Source of the DNA: Bacteroidota bacterium
GTDB taxonomy: Bacteria; Bacteroidota; Ignavibacteria; Ignavibacteriales; Melioribacteraceae
NCBI GenBank assembly: GCA_021824635.1
Contig: JAKAKD010000041.1
Span: 92,579-156,578, forward strand
Direction: 5' to 3'
Length of the DNA: 64,000 nt
Positions 36,573-45,843 of the stretch are shown in pieces (position 1 is the first letter of the stretch; each line of letters starts with the position of its first letter). Made by a program: the position numbers and the translations under genes. The notes below the pieces were generated by a model. It was given only the letters and a program-made list of their open reading frames with translations, did not search any database and had not been told where the DNA came from.

Positions 36573-37358
36573 ATGCAAATGATCCAGCTGGAAGATGATG
36601 AAATTATAAAAATGAAACGCGGATTAGGATGGATAGATTTAAAAGAAGCTATCAAATCGGAGGGTTGTCCTATCTGTTTTATTATGAATAAATCTCTTGA
36701 GAAGTATTTTGAAAATCTTTTACATGAGTTTGCATTGGATGTAACTGTTCATAAAAAAATGATTGCAGCAATGGGAATGTGCAATATTCATACATGGGTT
36801 TTTGCGGAGTTCTCGGATAAATTGGGAATAGCTTCTTTATTTGAGACAACATTAAGTAAAGAAATCAAATTATTAAAAAGAACTACTGAATTAGGGAAGA
36901 ACAATCTTCCGGATGATTTTAAGAATAAAAAAAAATTAGAAAAACACAAGAAGACGATAATTGAACAACTTTTGACAAAAGGTTATTGTCTGGCTTGCGA
37001 ACATCAAAGAGAAAGCGAATCATTTTACACACATGAAATTTTAACTCTTTGGTCTGATGATGAATTTCAAAGTTACTACGGAAAAGATGATATAATTCTT
37101 TGCCGCTCACATTTTTTATTTCTTGTTGAAGAATGTGGAAGGAAAGAGATAATTGATTATTTCTTAGCTATACAAAGATCGAAGTTAGACAACATAAATT
37201 ATCAATTCTCTGAGTTTCTTAGGAAACATGACTATCGTTTTCAAAATGAAATGACTGATGAAAACAGAAAATCATTGATAAAAGTATTGGAATATTTCGG
37301 TTCGAAGAAAAATGTTGACCGTGAAGGATACAATGACTCACAACCAAATAAACGTTGA
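36573..37358 (+). CDS. DUF6062-like cysteine-rich protein
   Basis: 261 residues, mostly helical, with paired Cys/His sites: CPIC (near 32), GMCNIHTW (near 68), GYCLACEHQ (near 138) and ILCRSHF (near 175). This repeat of Cys-x2-Cys with a later Cys-x2-His is the pattern of DUF6062, a family of unknown function that probably binds zinc. It lies between a zinc-finger gene and eno, in one direction with small gaps. Confidence 0.7.
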   Translation: MQMIQLEDDEIIKMKRGLGWIDLKEAIKSEGCPICFIMNKSLEKYFENLLHEFALDVTVHKKMIAAMGMCNIHTWVFAEFSDKLGIASLFETTLSKEIKLLKRTTELGKNNLPDDFKNKKKLEKHKKTIIEQLLTKGYCLACEHQRESESFYTHEILTLWSDDEFQSYYGKDDIILCRSHFLFLVEECGRKEIIDYFLAIQRSKLDNINYQFSEFLRKHDYRFQNEMTDENRKSLIKVLEYFGSKKNVDREGYNDSQPNKR

Positions 37359-37380
37359 ACAAAAATGAGGTAGAAGCAAT

Positions 37381-38682
37381 ATGAAAATCACAAAAATAAA
37401 AGGCAGAGAAGTACTGGATTCAAGAGGAAACCCTACTGTGGAAGTTGATCTTGAGCTTGAGGGTAAATATTTCGGAAGAGCGATTGTGCCAAGTGGTGCA
37501 AGCACTGGCGAAAGAGAAGCTGTTGAATTACGTGACGGTGATAAAACAAAATTTAAAGGAAAAGGTGTTTCAAAAGCCGTTGCTAATGTTAATGAAGCCA
37601 TTGTGAATGCTATTGTTGGTAAAGATTTCCAATCATTGAAAGAGATTGATACAAAAATGATTGAACTCGATGGAACTCCGAACAAAGCGAAACTCGGAGC
37701 TAACGCAATACTTGGTGTCTCGATGGCTTATGCTAAAGCTGCATCAGTTGCAAAAGGAATTCCATTATACCGTTATCTCTCTGACCCGCCTAACGGACGG
37801 GCAAGCAAAGAAAAATATGTTTTACCCGTTCCATGTATGAATGTAATCAATGGCGGCAAACATGCGGATAACAATGTTGACTTTCAAGAATTTATGATAG
37901 CTCCGCACAATGCAGTTACTTTTAAAGATTCAATAAGAATGGGAGTTGAAATTTTCCATACATTAAAAGAAATCCTAAAGAAAAAAAATTATTCTACAGG
38001 AGTTGGTGATGAAGGAGGATTTGCGCCAAATTTAAAATCAAATGTAGAAGCCGTTGAAGTTATTCTTGAAGCAATTGAAAAAGCTGGTTATAAACAAGGC
38101 AGTGATGTATCTATATGTCTTGATCCGGCAGCAAGTGAAATGTGGGAAGACGGACAGTATAAATTTTCCAAATCTGATCAACATTTAGCATCTTCTGATG
38201 AAATGATTGAAATCTGGAAAAAATGGGTAAATGATTATCCGATAATTTTAATTGAAGATGGAATGGCTGAAAATGATTGGAACGGTTGGCAGAAATTAAC
38301 AAAAGAACTCGGCAGTAAAATAGAACTGGTTGGCGATGATATATTTTGCACAAATCCTAAAATATTGAAGAAAGGAATCGAGAAGAAAGTTGCAAACTCG
38401 ATTTTGATAAAACTAAATCAGATTGGAACCGTAAGTGAAACTCTTGAAACAATAAATCTTGCTTACGCAAACAACTATAATTGTTTCGTTTCCCACCGTA
38501 GCGGCGAAACAGAAGATACTACAATTGCAGATTTAACAGTCGCAGTTGGAGCCGGTCATTTGAAAACCGGAAGCGGATGCAGAAGTGAGCGAATTGCAAA
38601 ATTCAATCAACTGATTCGCATTGAAGAGGAACTTGGAAAGAATGCTGAGTTTGCAGGACTGAAAATTTTTAAGAACAGATAA
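37381..38682 (+). CDS. eno: Enolase
   Basis: Dehydrates 2-phosphoglycerate to phosphoenolpyruvate; 433 residues. Family features are [34 protein letters not shown], the [19 protein letters not shown] stretch, [10 protein letters not shown] with the catalytic Glu, the metal ligands in [11 protein letters not shown] and [10 protein letters not shown], the catalytic Lys in [10 protein letters not shown] and [15 protein letters not shown] lies 11 nt before the ATG. It may share a transcript with the PAP2 gene downstream. Confidence 0.98.
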   Translation: MKITKIKGREVLDSRGNPTVEVDLELEGKYFGRAIVPSGASTGEREAVELRDGDKTKFKGKGVSKAVANVNEAIVNAIVGKDFQSLKEIDTKMIELDGTPNKAKLGANAILGVSMAYAKAASVAKGIPLYRYLSDPPNGRASKEKYVLPVPCMNVINGGKHADNNVDFQEFMIAPHNAVTFKDSIRMGVEIFHTLKEILKKKNYSTGVGDEGGFAPNLKSNVEAVEVILEAIEKAGYKQGSDVSICLDPAASEMWEDGQYKFSKSDQHLASSDEMIEIWKKWVNDYPIILIEDGMAENDWNGWQKLTKELGSKIELVGDDIFCTNPKILKKGIEKKVANSILIKLNQIGTVSETLETINLAYANNYNCFVSHRSGETEDTTIADLTVAVGAGHLKTGSGCRSERIAKFNQLIRIEEELGKNAEFAGLKIFKNR

Positions 38683-38728
38683 TCATTCACTAACGACGGC
38701 TGCGTGCACGCCTTTTTATAGGAAACTT

Positions 38729-39451
38729 ATGTCAAACACTCTAAATAAAGTATCCAATCGCTTTTCTTTAATGAAAGACGATTTTATTTCTCTTCTTAAA
38801 GATGCATCTGCACTTGTAAAAGCTCCTTTAAGTTGGACAAGAAAAACTTGGCTGATGATTTTCACTTTCTTTATTTTTTTCTTTATCTCAATGTTTTTCA
38901 TTGATAATAATCTTAGAGTCTGGATACTATCAAAGCGTAATCCATTTTTCGATTCCGTCTTTTCAATTTTCCATATATACGGTAGAATTCAACCGGTATT
39001 GATTTTATTTCTTGTTTTCTACTTTGGCGGACTTCTATTTCAAAAAGAAAATATCCGTTCAATTGGATATAAATTACTTCAGATGTTCATCTATTCCGGA
39101 TTAATTGTAACTGTTCTTAAATCCCTAATAGGAAGATGGCGCCCATTTAACGGAGTTGGAGCGCATTATTTTACACCATTTGTTTTAGGACCAAACGCAA
39201 AACTTTCGCTTCCATCGGGAGATGTGGCTATCGCGTTTGTTATCTCATCTGTATTTGCATCTTTATATGATAATATACTCTGGAAAAGTTTTTGGTATTT
39301 CATTGCAGTAATGACAGCAATAGGGAGAATTTACCATGATCAACATTGGTTGTCGGACGTTCTGCTGTCAACACTAATCACTGTAACTATAGGATTATGG
39401 CAAAATCATCGTATGCGACTAAATGAATCTCCGCAAGCGTCGGGGAATTAG
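38729..39451 (+). CDS. PAP2 family phosphatase
   Basis: A membrane phosphatase of 240 residues with several hydrophobic segments. The three active-site motifs are KSLIGRWRP (K-x6-RP), LPSGDVAIAF (normally PSGH) and GRIYHDQHWLSD (normally SR-x5-H-x3-D). The His-to-Asp change in the second motif is notable because that His is the usual general acid. Likely substrates are lipid phosphates such as undecaprenyl pyrophosphate. Its start is 46 bp after eno with AGGA at the ribosome site. Confidence 0.85.
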   Translation: MSNTLNKVSNRFSLMKDDFISLLKDASALVKAPLSWTRKTWLMIFTFFIFFFISMFFIDNNLRVWILSKRNPFFDSVFSIFHIYGRIQPVLILFLVFYFGGLLFQKENIRSIGYKLLQMFIYSGLIVTVLKSLIGRWRPFNGVGAHYFTPFVLGPNAKLSLPSGDVAIAFVISSVFASLYDNILWKSFWYFIAVMTAIGRIYHDQHWLSDVLLSTLITVTIGLWQNHRMRLNESPQASGN

Positions 39452-39550
39452 CGACTAAATTAGTCGAAAGTGCTATTGGCTTTTCTGTTAGCGAATTCTT
39501 GTACCTAATCAGAAATTTTATTGACTCGGATTTGACCTTTATTTAAAAAG

Positions 39551-39576
39551 CAAAACTCCACATCTGTGGAGTTTTG
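39551..39576 (-). terminator. Terminator of the BMC shell genes (possibly bidirectional)
   Basis: A 12-bp perfect stem (CAAAACTCCACA at 39551-39562, TGTGGAGTTTTG at 39565-39576). On the minus strand it is followed by CTTTTTAAA, so it ends the shell-gene transcript 26 bp past its stop. On the plus strand TTTTG at the foot may also end the PAP2 transcript. Confidence 0.75.
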
Positions 39577-39601
39577 TTGGGCAATTTTTCCGTTATCAAC
39601 T

Positions 39602-40315
39602 TTATCTAATCTGTTTAAAATACTCTCTCAATTCATCTCTACTTGCACGCGATATTTGTCTTCCTTTAATCGGAAAATTTTCATAACTGCGCGCAAGATG
39701 GCGGAGTTCATGAACATTCAATTGTGAGAGTTCTTCGATAGTTGGAACTTCTTTTTGAGAAGAAATTTCTGCCCCGCTGCTGGTTGTTATTTCACTCAAT
39801 GCTTCTTTTCTAAGCAAATCTAATCTTGAGAGTGTTTCCAGTTTTTTAGTCTGATCTTTTGGCTTTCTTCCTTTTTTGATTGTTACAGCTTCTTCCCTAC
39901 TCTTTTCCAAACCATCAAAAAGATTATCTTCAATTATATCTTCATTCATTTCAACTTTTTCTTCAACAACTTCTTTTACTGTTTTCGTTTCAGCGACTCT
40001 TACTTTTTTTTGAGGTTCCTTTGTTTCTAAATCTGGTAAAAGAGAAGAATAATAGATGATACTTTCAAGCTGATCATCCGGACGGGGAATTACATGTGCA
40101 GATACTAATTGACCTACGCGTTGAGCGGCAGCGGCACCGGCATCAACAGCCGATTTGACAGCGGCAACTTCACCAATGATTTTTACGGTAACTAAAGCAG
40201 CAGTAATTTTTTCTTTACTGACTAACTTTACATTTGCGGCTTTAACCATTGCATCGGCGGCTTCAATTGCACCGATTAAGCCCTTGGTTTCAATAAGACC
40301 TAACGCTAATTGCAT
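39602..40315 (-). CDS. BMC-H shell protein with long C-terminal extension
   Basis: 237 residues. Residues 1-82 are a BMC-H shell domain ([36 protein letters not shown]) that forms hexagonal shell tiles. A charged, probably disordered linker (about 95-185) follows, then a helical module at 191-237 ([19 protein letters not shown], then [15 protein letters not shown]) resembling SAP, HeH or Rho_N nucleic-acid-binding motifs. The pore loop reads KITAA in place of the glycine-rich loop of its neighbour. It starts 3 bp after the smaller shell gene. The extension could face the lumen or bind a partner. Confidence 0.88.
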   Translation of the reverse strand: MQLALGLIETKGLIGAIEAADAMVKAANVKLVSKEKITAALVTVKIIGEVAAVKSAVDAGAAAAQRVGQLVSAHVIPRPDDQLESIIYYSSLLPDLETKEPQKKVRVAETKTVKEVVEEKVEMNEDIIEDNLFDGLEKSREEAVTIKKGRKPKDQTKKLETLSRLDLLRKEALSEITTSSGAEISSQKEVPTIEELSQLNVHELRHLARSYENFPIKGRQISRASRDELREYFKQIR

Positions 40316-40318
40316 CTA

Positions 40319-40603
40319 TTATTTTGCTGCGCGTTTTGGCAGAATCAATTCAACATCGGTATGAGGACGTGGAATGACATGAACTGAAACCAATTCACCG
40401 ACTCTTTGGGCTGCTGCGGCACCGGCATCTGTTGCAGCTTTAACTGCTCCAACATCACCACGAACCATTACAGTTACATAACCGCCGCCAATTGTCTCTT
40501 TACCAATCAGTTCTACTTTTGCAGCTTTGACCATTGCATCGGCAGCTTCTATGGCTCCGACTAATCCTTTAGTTTCAATCATTCCAAGTGCGTCTAGTGT
40601 CAT
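40319..40603 (-). CDS. BMC-H shell protein (PduA/EutM/CcmK type)
   Basis: 94 residues, a minimal BMC-H hexamer subunit: [19 protein letters not shown], the pore loop KETIGGG at 35-41, [19 protein letters not shown] and the terminal [10 protein letters not shown]. Such proteins tile the facets of bacterial microcompartments. GGGAGC is about 6 nt upstream of the ATG. It is followed 3 bp later by the extended BMC-H gene, and a terminator closes the pair. No pentamer (BMC-P), trimer (BMC-T) or core enzyme lies next to it, so the locus is split. Confidence 0.95.
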   Translation of the reverse strand: MTLDALGMIETKGLVGAIEAADAMVKAAKVELIGKETIGGGYVTVMVRGDVGAVKAATDAGAAAAQRVGELVSVHVIPRPHTDVELILPKRAAK

Positions 40604-40695
40604 GAATTTGCTCCCATTTAAGTTTTATCACTAATTCAAAATAATTTATATCGTCAAAAATGTCAATTTTTATCGGCATTTATTGACTAAGTTTT

Positions 40696-41118
40696 TCATT
40701 TTTTTGTACTGTTAAGATAATCTTCCAGCATAACCGCCGCAGCGTTTTTGTCCAATAATGATTTATCACGTCTCTTCTTTTTTGAACTAACCGATTGAAT
40801 TATACGGTCGCGGGCAATAGTTGACGAATATCTTTCATCCACTAATTCGATTGGAAGTGTTATTCTTTTTTCTAATTCCTCTTTAAACTTAAGAACTGCT
40901 TTTGAACTTGTTGATTCACTGCCGCTTTCTTTTAACGGATAACCTAAAATAATCTTTACGACTTTATATTCTGAGATTACTTTCGAAAGTTCATTCCAAA
41001 ATTTATTATCATTTGGAACAGTGACTAAAGGATAACCGAACATATTCAACGGATCTGTTATTGCAAATCCAATTCTCTTCTCGCCAAAATCTATTGCAAG
41101 TATACGTTGTTCGTCCAA
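40696..41118 (-). CDS. ruvX: RuvX/YqgF putative Holliday-junction resolvase
   Basis: 140 residues of the RNase H-like YqgF family, linked to 16S rRNA 5'-end processing and proposed to act on junction DNA. ILAIDFGEKRIGFAI carries the first Asp, LVDERYSS the catalytic Glu, and DKNAAAVMLEDYL the last acidic site. The start is a TTG, 20 bp after the rel/spoT stop, so these two are probably co-transcribed. Confidence 0.92.
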   Translation of the reverse strand: MDEQRILAIDFGEKRIGFAITDPLNMFGYPLVTVPNDNKFWNELSKVISEYKVVKIILGYPLKESGSESTSSKAVLKFKEELEKRITLPIELVDERYSSTIARDRIIQSVSSKKKRRDKSLLDKNAAAVMLEDYLNSTKK

Positions 41119-41138
41119 AAAGTTTTCCGTTAAATTAT

Positions 41139-43316
41139 TTATTGATTATCCGCATCAAACCGTTCGACAGAATAGATTCCCCGGTTCTTCTTCAAACGCT
41201 CTATTAATTTATTTAAATGGTCTAGGTCTTTAACAAATACTGTAATTGTGCCCTTGAAAAGAGAATCGCCGGTTGTAATGTTCACCGATTTAATATTTGT
41301 ATTCTGATAAGTTGTAATACTATTCGAAATGTCTTTAAGAATTCCGGGAACATCGTCTCCGCGGATTGAAAGTCCGGCAACAAAAAAAGCACCGTTCGCT
41401 TTAGGCCAAGTAACCGGAACCAAACGGTCAGGGTTTGTCTTAACCAGATTAATCAAATTCTTACAATCTTTCCGGTGAATTTTTATTCCTTCTCCGATGG
41501 TTATGTAACCAATTACCGGATCACCCGGAACGGGATTGCAACATTTGGCATAAGAGTACGCAAACCCTTTATGATCTCCTTCAACAACAACATCTCCGGC
41601 GTTTCCGCGGGCAATATCAATAAATTTTTCAAACTGAACTTCCGGAACTGCTCTCTCTTCGGTTTCAGTTGTAGGATTTAATATTTCATCTAAATTTATT
41701 TTATCCTGGGCAATAGCTTTATAGAATTGGCGGTTGTTTTCGAACTTAAGTTTGCGGACAAGTTTTAATAAATCATCCGGTGTGAAAGAGAGTTTCAGCT
41801 TTTTAATTTTATGATTCCAAATCTCTTTGCCGGCATCAAGGACTTGTTCTTCTTCCTTGTTTAAATATTTTCTAATATTATTTTTTGCTTTATGTGTCTG
41901 AACAAACTGCAGCCAGCTTTTATTAGGATGCTGGTTTTTAGAAGTAATGATTTCCACTTGATCACCGCTGTGAATGACAGTATCGAGCGGAACGATTTTA
42001 CCATTAACTTTAGCGCCAATACATTTGTAACCGACATTACTGTGAATTTCAAAAGCAAAATCTACCGGCGTTGAGTTCAGCGGAAGCCGCCGCAAATCTC
42101 CCTTTGGAGTGAATATGTAAATTTCATCTTGATATAAATTGAGTTTAAAACTGGCAAGGATCTCTTTTGTAGCTTCGTCTTTAGATGAATGGTCAAATAC
42201 ATCGCGTATCCAGTTTACCCACTCTTCAAGATCTTTATCGTTAGCCACAGTATTTTCTTTGTATCTCCAATGTGCGGCTACACCTTTCTCGGCAATCTCA
42301 TGCATCTTTCTAGTGCGTATCTGTACTTCTATCAGTTTACCATCAGGACCAATTACTGTTGTGTGAATTGATTGATAATTATTTTTTTTGGGAATTGAGA
42401 TAAAATCTTTGAAGCGGTCAGGGATTGGTTTATAAAGCTGGTTAATAATTCCAAGTACATAATAACATTCATTTGCATCGTTGCTCTCAAGAATAATTCG
42501 TATGGCAAGCAAATCATAAATATCTTCGAAAGGTCTGTTCTGAATTATCATTTTACGATAGACACTGTAAAGATGTTTTGGTCTGCCGCCGATTTCATAT
42601 TTCATGTGGTGTTCATTCAATTTCTCAACAATCGGTTTAGAGAATCTGTTTATAAAAATTTCTCTTTCTTTACGCGTACTTTTAATTTTTTTAGCTATAT
42701 CTTCATACGCTTCTTTGTTGAGATACTTAAATGCAAGGTCTTCCAGTTCCCACTTCAAAATTCCTAATCCAAAACGGTGTGCGAACGGCGCGTAAATTTC
42801 TAAAGTTTCTTTTGCAATTCTTCTCTGCTTCTGCGGATGGACAAATTCAAGTGTGCGCATATTGTGAAGCCGATCCGCAAATTTTACAAGTATGACGCGC
42901 ACATCTTTAACCATTGAGAGAAGCAACTTGCGGTAATTCTCAGCTTGAGTGATTTCCTGTCCTTTGAAAACTCCGCCGATCTTTGTAACGCCGTCAACAA
43001 TTTCAGAAACTTCTTTACTGAATTCTTTAGTAATAAAATCAAGTCCAATATCGCTGTCTTCCACAACATCGTGCAGAAGTGCGCTTATAACAGAGATATC
43101 ATCGAGCGGAATTTCCCGTGCTACAATCATTGCAACTTCGTACGGATGATTAAAATACGGTTCGCCGGATGCACGAAAATCATTTTTGTGCGACTCATAG
43201 CTCAGCTGAAACGCCTTTTTGATTAGCGCTTCATTAACGGCTGGAAGATTTGTTCTGCAAATTTTAAGCAAATCTTCCAACATCCGTTGGTGCTTTATGC
43301 TAATTGTCATTTCCAT
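41139..43316 (-). CDS. Bifunctional (p)ppGpp synthetase/hydrolase (Rel/SpoT)
   Basis: The stringent-response enzyme, 725 residues. The N-terminal HD hydrolase looks active (YFNHPYEVA, LLHDVVEDSD, VKFADRLHNM). The synthetase domain has RPKHLYSVYRKM and the EVQIRTRKMHEIAEKGVAAHW stretch around the catalytic site. TGS (YIFTPKGDLRRLP), a zinc-finger-like CCNPVPGD and a C-terminal ACT domain (VAGLSIRGDDVPG) follow. The start offers ATG at 43316 or 43310. It is the first gene of a pair with ruvX. Confidence 0.97.
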   Translation of the reverse strand: MEMTISIKHQRMLEDLLKICRTNLPAVNEALIKKAFQLSYESHKNDFRASGEPYFNHPYEVAMIVAREIPLDDISVISALLHDVVEDSDIGLDFITKEFSKEVSEIVDGVTKIGGVFKGQEITQAENYRKLLLSMVKDVRVILVKFADRLHNMRTLEFVHPQKQRRIAKETLEIYAPFAHRFGLGILKWELEDLAFKYLNKEAYEDIAKKIKSTRKEREIFINRFSKPIVEKLNEHHMKYEIGGRPKHLYSVYRKMIIQNRPFEDIYDLLAIRIILESNDANECYYVLGIINQLYKPIPDRFKDFISIPKKNNYQSIHTTVIGPDGKLIEVQIRTRKMHEIAEKGVAAHWRYKENTVANDKDLEEWVNWIRDVFDHSSKDEATKEILASFKLNLYQDEIYIFTPKGDLRRLPLNSTPVDFAFEIHSNVGYKCIGAKVNGKIVPLDTVIHSGDQVEIITSKNQHPNKSWLQFVQTHKAKNNIRKYLNKEEEQVLDAGKEIWNHKIKKLKLSFTPDDLLKLVRKLKFENNRQFYKAIAQDKINLDEILNPTTETEERAVPEVQFEKFIDIARGNAGDVVVEGDHKGFAYSYAKCCNPVPGDPVIGYITIGEGIKIHRKDCKNLINLVKTNPDRLVPVTWPKANGAFFVAGLSIRGDDVPGILKDISNSITTYQNTNIKSVNITTGDSLFKGTITVFVKDLDHLNKLIERLKKNRGIYSVERFDADNQ

Positions 43317-43326
43317 AATTTTTACT

Positions 43327-43533
43327 TCAGCAACATTTATTTTCTTTTTGAATCGGCGGACATTTTACAGTACCATAAGAACAAAAAACGCAGCAATCGC
43401 CTTCAAGCGGTGTAAGAATTTTGCCGCAACCAGAGCATAGATAAAAATGCTCGCATGCATTCTCCGGCATGATCTCATTTTTTTCAAATCCGCAATTAGG
43501 ACATTTAATTTTCGATTCAAGTATAACGTTCAT
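43327..43533 (-). CDS. GDCCVxC domain small zinc-ribbon protein
   Basis: 68 residues, Cys-rich. A first CPNC knuckle (near 11-14) and YLCSGCGK give a zinc ribbon, and GDCCVFCSYGTVKCPP is the signature of the GDCCVxC (seleno)protein family, in which one Cys is selenocysteine in some genomes. Here all positions are Cys codons. Function is unknown. The ATG at 43533 is chosen over the TTG at 43545 because it gives the shorter family-like N-terminus. Confidence 0.8.
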   Translation of the reverse strand: MNVILESKIKCPNCGFEKNEIMPENACEHFYLCSGCGKILTPLEGDCCVFCSYGTVKCPPIQKENKCC

Positions 43534-43554
43534 TCTAATAAACAATCCTTTATA

Positions 43555-44181
43555 CTAGAGTGTTCCAAAGGTTCTGTCACCCGCGTCACCAAGTCCCGGT
43601 AAAATATACCCGACAGAATTTAATTGTCTATCAAGAGCAGCAGTATAAATTGATATTTCCGGATGATGTTCGTTCATCTTTTTAATTCCTTCAGGTGCGG
43701 CAATTAAACAAGCAAGAATACATTTTCCAACACCTTTTTGTTTCAATGAGTTGAAAGATGCAACTGCGCTTCCGCCCGTTGCAAGCATTGGATCAAGGAC
43801 AATTGTTACCGATTCATCAAGATTTTTTGGAGTCTTGTAATAATAATCAACCGGCTGTAAAGTTTTTTCGTCTCGCTGAAGACCGATATGCCCGACTTTA
43901 GCATCCGGAATCATCGCAAGAAAAGAACTGACCATACTAAGTCCGGCTCGTAATACGGGAATAAGTACAATTTGTTTTTTGAATTTGAATCCTTTTGTTT
44001 TTTCGAGCGGGGTTTCAACCTCAAATTCCGTTAACTCAAATGATTTGCTGATTTCAATTGCGATTGAATGAGATACCCGGTCCATCGCCAAACGGAATTC
44101 ATTTTGATTAGTGTTCTTATCCCGGAGAATTGTTACATCTCTTTTTACAAGAGGATTCTCTACCAGAAAAAAATTCTTCAT
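43555..44181 (-). CDS. upp: Uracil phosphoribosyltransferase
   Basis: Makes UMP from uracil and PRPP in pyrimidine salvage; 208 residues. The PRPP loop is VLDPMLATGGSA, and the uracil-binding end reads YILPGLGDAGDRTFGT. VPVLRAG-like (LIPVLRAGLSM) and HIGLQRDEKT segments are also present. Its ATG overlaps the stop of the flavin reductase gene by 4 bp (ATGA), so translation is coupled. Confidence 0.97.
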   Translation of the reverse strand: MKNFFLVENPLVKRDVTILRDKNTNQNEFRLAMDRVSHSIAIEISKSFELTEFEVETPLEKTKGFKFKKQIVLIPVLRAGLSMVSSFLAMIPDAKVGHIGLQRDEKTLQPVDYYYKTPKNLDESVTIVLDPMLATGGSAVASFNSLKQKGVGKCILACLIAAPEGIKKMNEHHPEISIYTAALDRQLNSVGYILPGLGDAGDRTFGTL

Positions 44182-45548
44182 TTAATTTCCCTTTCAATTT
44201 TTCTACCCAGAACCGATAGTATATTTATAAAAGGCGATAGCGGCGGAGTGTAGTTGAAATTAACATTCGCAAGTTCCGTTGCTTTTATTTTACTATGAAT
44301 AAACGCCGAGATCAAATCACCATAACCGATAGTTTCAGTTCCGCCTAAAAAATTTGCGCCAATTATTAGTTTTGTATTCTTATCAATGATTATTTTACCA
44401 AATACTTGTTCCGATTGCGGCATCACTTTAACAAGATTTGGAATTATTGTATGAACGGAAGAGAAATGGAAACCATATTTTTTTGCTTCAGCCGAATTCA
44501 AACCAACAGAAACGAGCGACTTTCCGAAAAATTTTACTGCAATATTTTTTATTACCGGTTGGAATGTTCCGTGGCCGCCAGCAGCATTTTCTCCTGCCGT
44601 GTGCCCGGATTGTTGCGCGATAGTCGCTAATGGAAAATAATCCGGTTTGTTTACAATCTTATTTACAACTTCAATACAGTCACCTGCAGCAAAAATGTTT
44701 GGATCAGATGTCCGAAGTTTCTGATCAACTTTAATACCGCCGAAGTTTCCAATACTTAATTTTGATGAAAGAGCCAGATTATTATTCGGCTCAAATCCAA
44801 CTGCCTGAAGCACCAAATCAAATTCTAAAACTCTTCCTTCCAGTTTAATGCTGAGAAATTTCTGCTCATCATGATTATACTTTACATCTTTTGTGCCGCC
44901 AAAGAATTCTATTCCGGTTTGTTTAAGCAGATCAGAAATTAAATAGCGTGTTTCATCATCTACGCCTGGCATTGGTAATTTTTCTTTTTCCAGGATAGTA
45001 ATAGAATAGCCAAGCTTTTTGAAAACGTCTGCAACTTCCAGACTAATATAGCCGGCGCCAATTATTAGAATATCCCGTACTTTATTTTTGCCTAAATATG
45101 ATTGTATTGATATTAAATCAGCAACGGATTTAAGTGTGAAAACATTAGAAAGATTTTTGGGAATTAATGGAATTGATTTAGCATTAGAACCGGTGCAAAG
45201 AATTAATTTATCATATTCTTGCTCAAACTTGTGCCCTGTTTTTATATTCCTAACTGTAACGATTTTTTTAGACCGTTCAATCTTCTCCACAAAATGAGAA
45301 GTTAGAACTTTAACTCCTTTCTCTTTTTCAAATGATTCCGGATTAAAAAAAACAATATCTTCATACTTTTTAATCTCTCCGGAAAGTAGATAAGGAAGTT
45401 CGCAAGTTCCGGTTGAAATGAATTCGCCCGTTTCAATCATAAGCACATTTGCATTTGGATCTGTGCGCTTTGCTTTAGCAGCAGCTGCCGGTCCGGCTGC
45501 GTTTCCGCCGATGACAATTATATTTTTCCGTGAGTTTAACGGGTACAT
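44178..45548 (-). CDS. FAD/NAD disulfide reductase, CoA-disulfide reductase-like
   Basis: 456 residues of the pyridine-nucleotide disulfide reductase group with a single redox Cys. FAD site IIVIGGNAAGPAAAA at the N-terminus, Cys in STGTCELPYLLSG (the family's SFxxCGxPY site, altered), NAD site DILIIGAGYISLEVADVF, FAD site FAAGDCIEV, and a dimerisation domain at the end. Related enzymes reduce CoA disulfide, oxidise NADH, or reduce bacillithiol disulfide; which applies cannot be read here. It is coupled to upp downstream. Confidence 0.85.
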   Translation of the reverse strand: MYPLNSRKNIIVIGGNAAGPAAAAKAKRTDPNANVLMIETGEFISTGTCELPYLLSGEIKKYEDIVFFNPESFEKEKGVKVLTSHFVEKIERSKKIVTVRNIKTGHKFEQEYDKLILCTGSNAKSIPLIPKNLSNVFTLKSVADLISIQSYLGKNKVRDILIIGAGYISLEVADVFKKLGYSITILEKEKLPMPGVDDETRYLISDLLKQTGIEFFGGTKDVKYNHDEQKFLSIKLEGRVLEFDLVLQAVGFEPNNNLALSSKLSIGNFGGIKVDQKLRTSDPNIFAAGDCIEVVNKIVNKPDYFPLATIAQQSGHTAGENAAGGHGTFQPVIKNIAVKFFGKSLVSVGLNSAEAKKYGFHFSSVHTIIPNLVKVMPQSEQVFGKIIIDKNTKLIIGANFLGGTETIGYGDLISAFIHSKIKATELANVNFNYTPPLSPFINILSVLGRKIEREIK

Positions 45549-45675
45549 TTATCTTCTACCATTTTTACATGGATAAATATAATTAATTTAGAATTCACTC
45601 ACCCTTTATCTCTCCCATTTTTGACTACGCGGAGAGAATCTCAAGAAAGTTAAAATAATCCGTGATTCTTCGGGT

Positions 45676-45743
45676 CCTTGTGTCTTAGTGGCAAAATATG
45701 ATTCATAGATACTTTGCCACAAAGTTTCAAAGTACACAAAGGG
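45676..45743 (+). repeat. Intergenic inverted repeat (CTTAGTGGCAAA type)
   Basis: CCTTGTGTCTTAGTGGCAAA at 45676-45695 is followed by a roughly inverted TTTGCCACAAAG and TACACAAAGGG up to 45743. Such pairs form a common non-coding repeat between genes in Bacteroidota-like genomes. The rest of the 295-bp spacer between the reductase and VanX-like genes shows no ORF. Confidence 0.5.
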
Positions 45744-45843
45744 CTTTTAGACAACCTCAAGGATAAGGTCTGTGAATAAGGAAACAATTGATTACAAATT
45801 TCTTTTGGGCTAATTTGAATTCAAGATATTGGCAATCATACCT

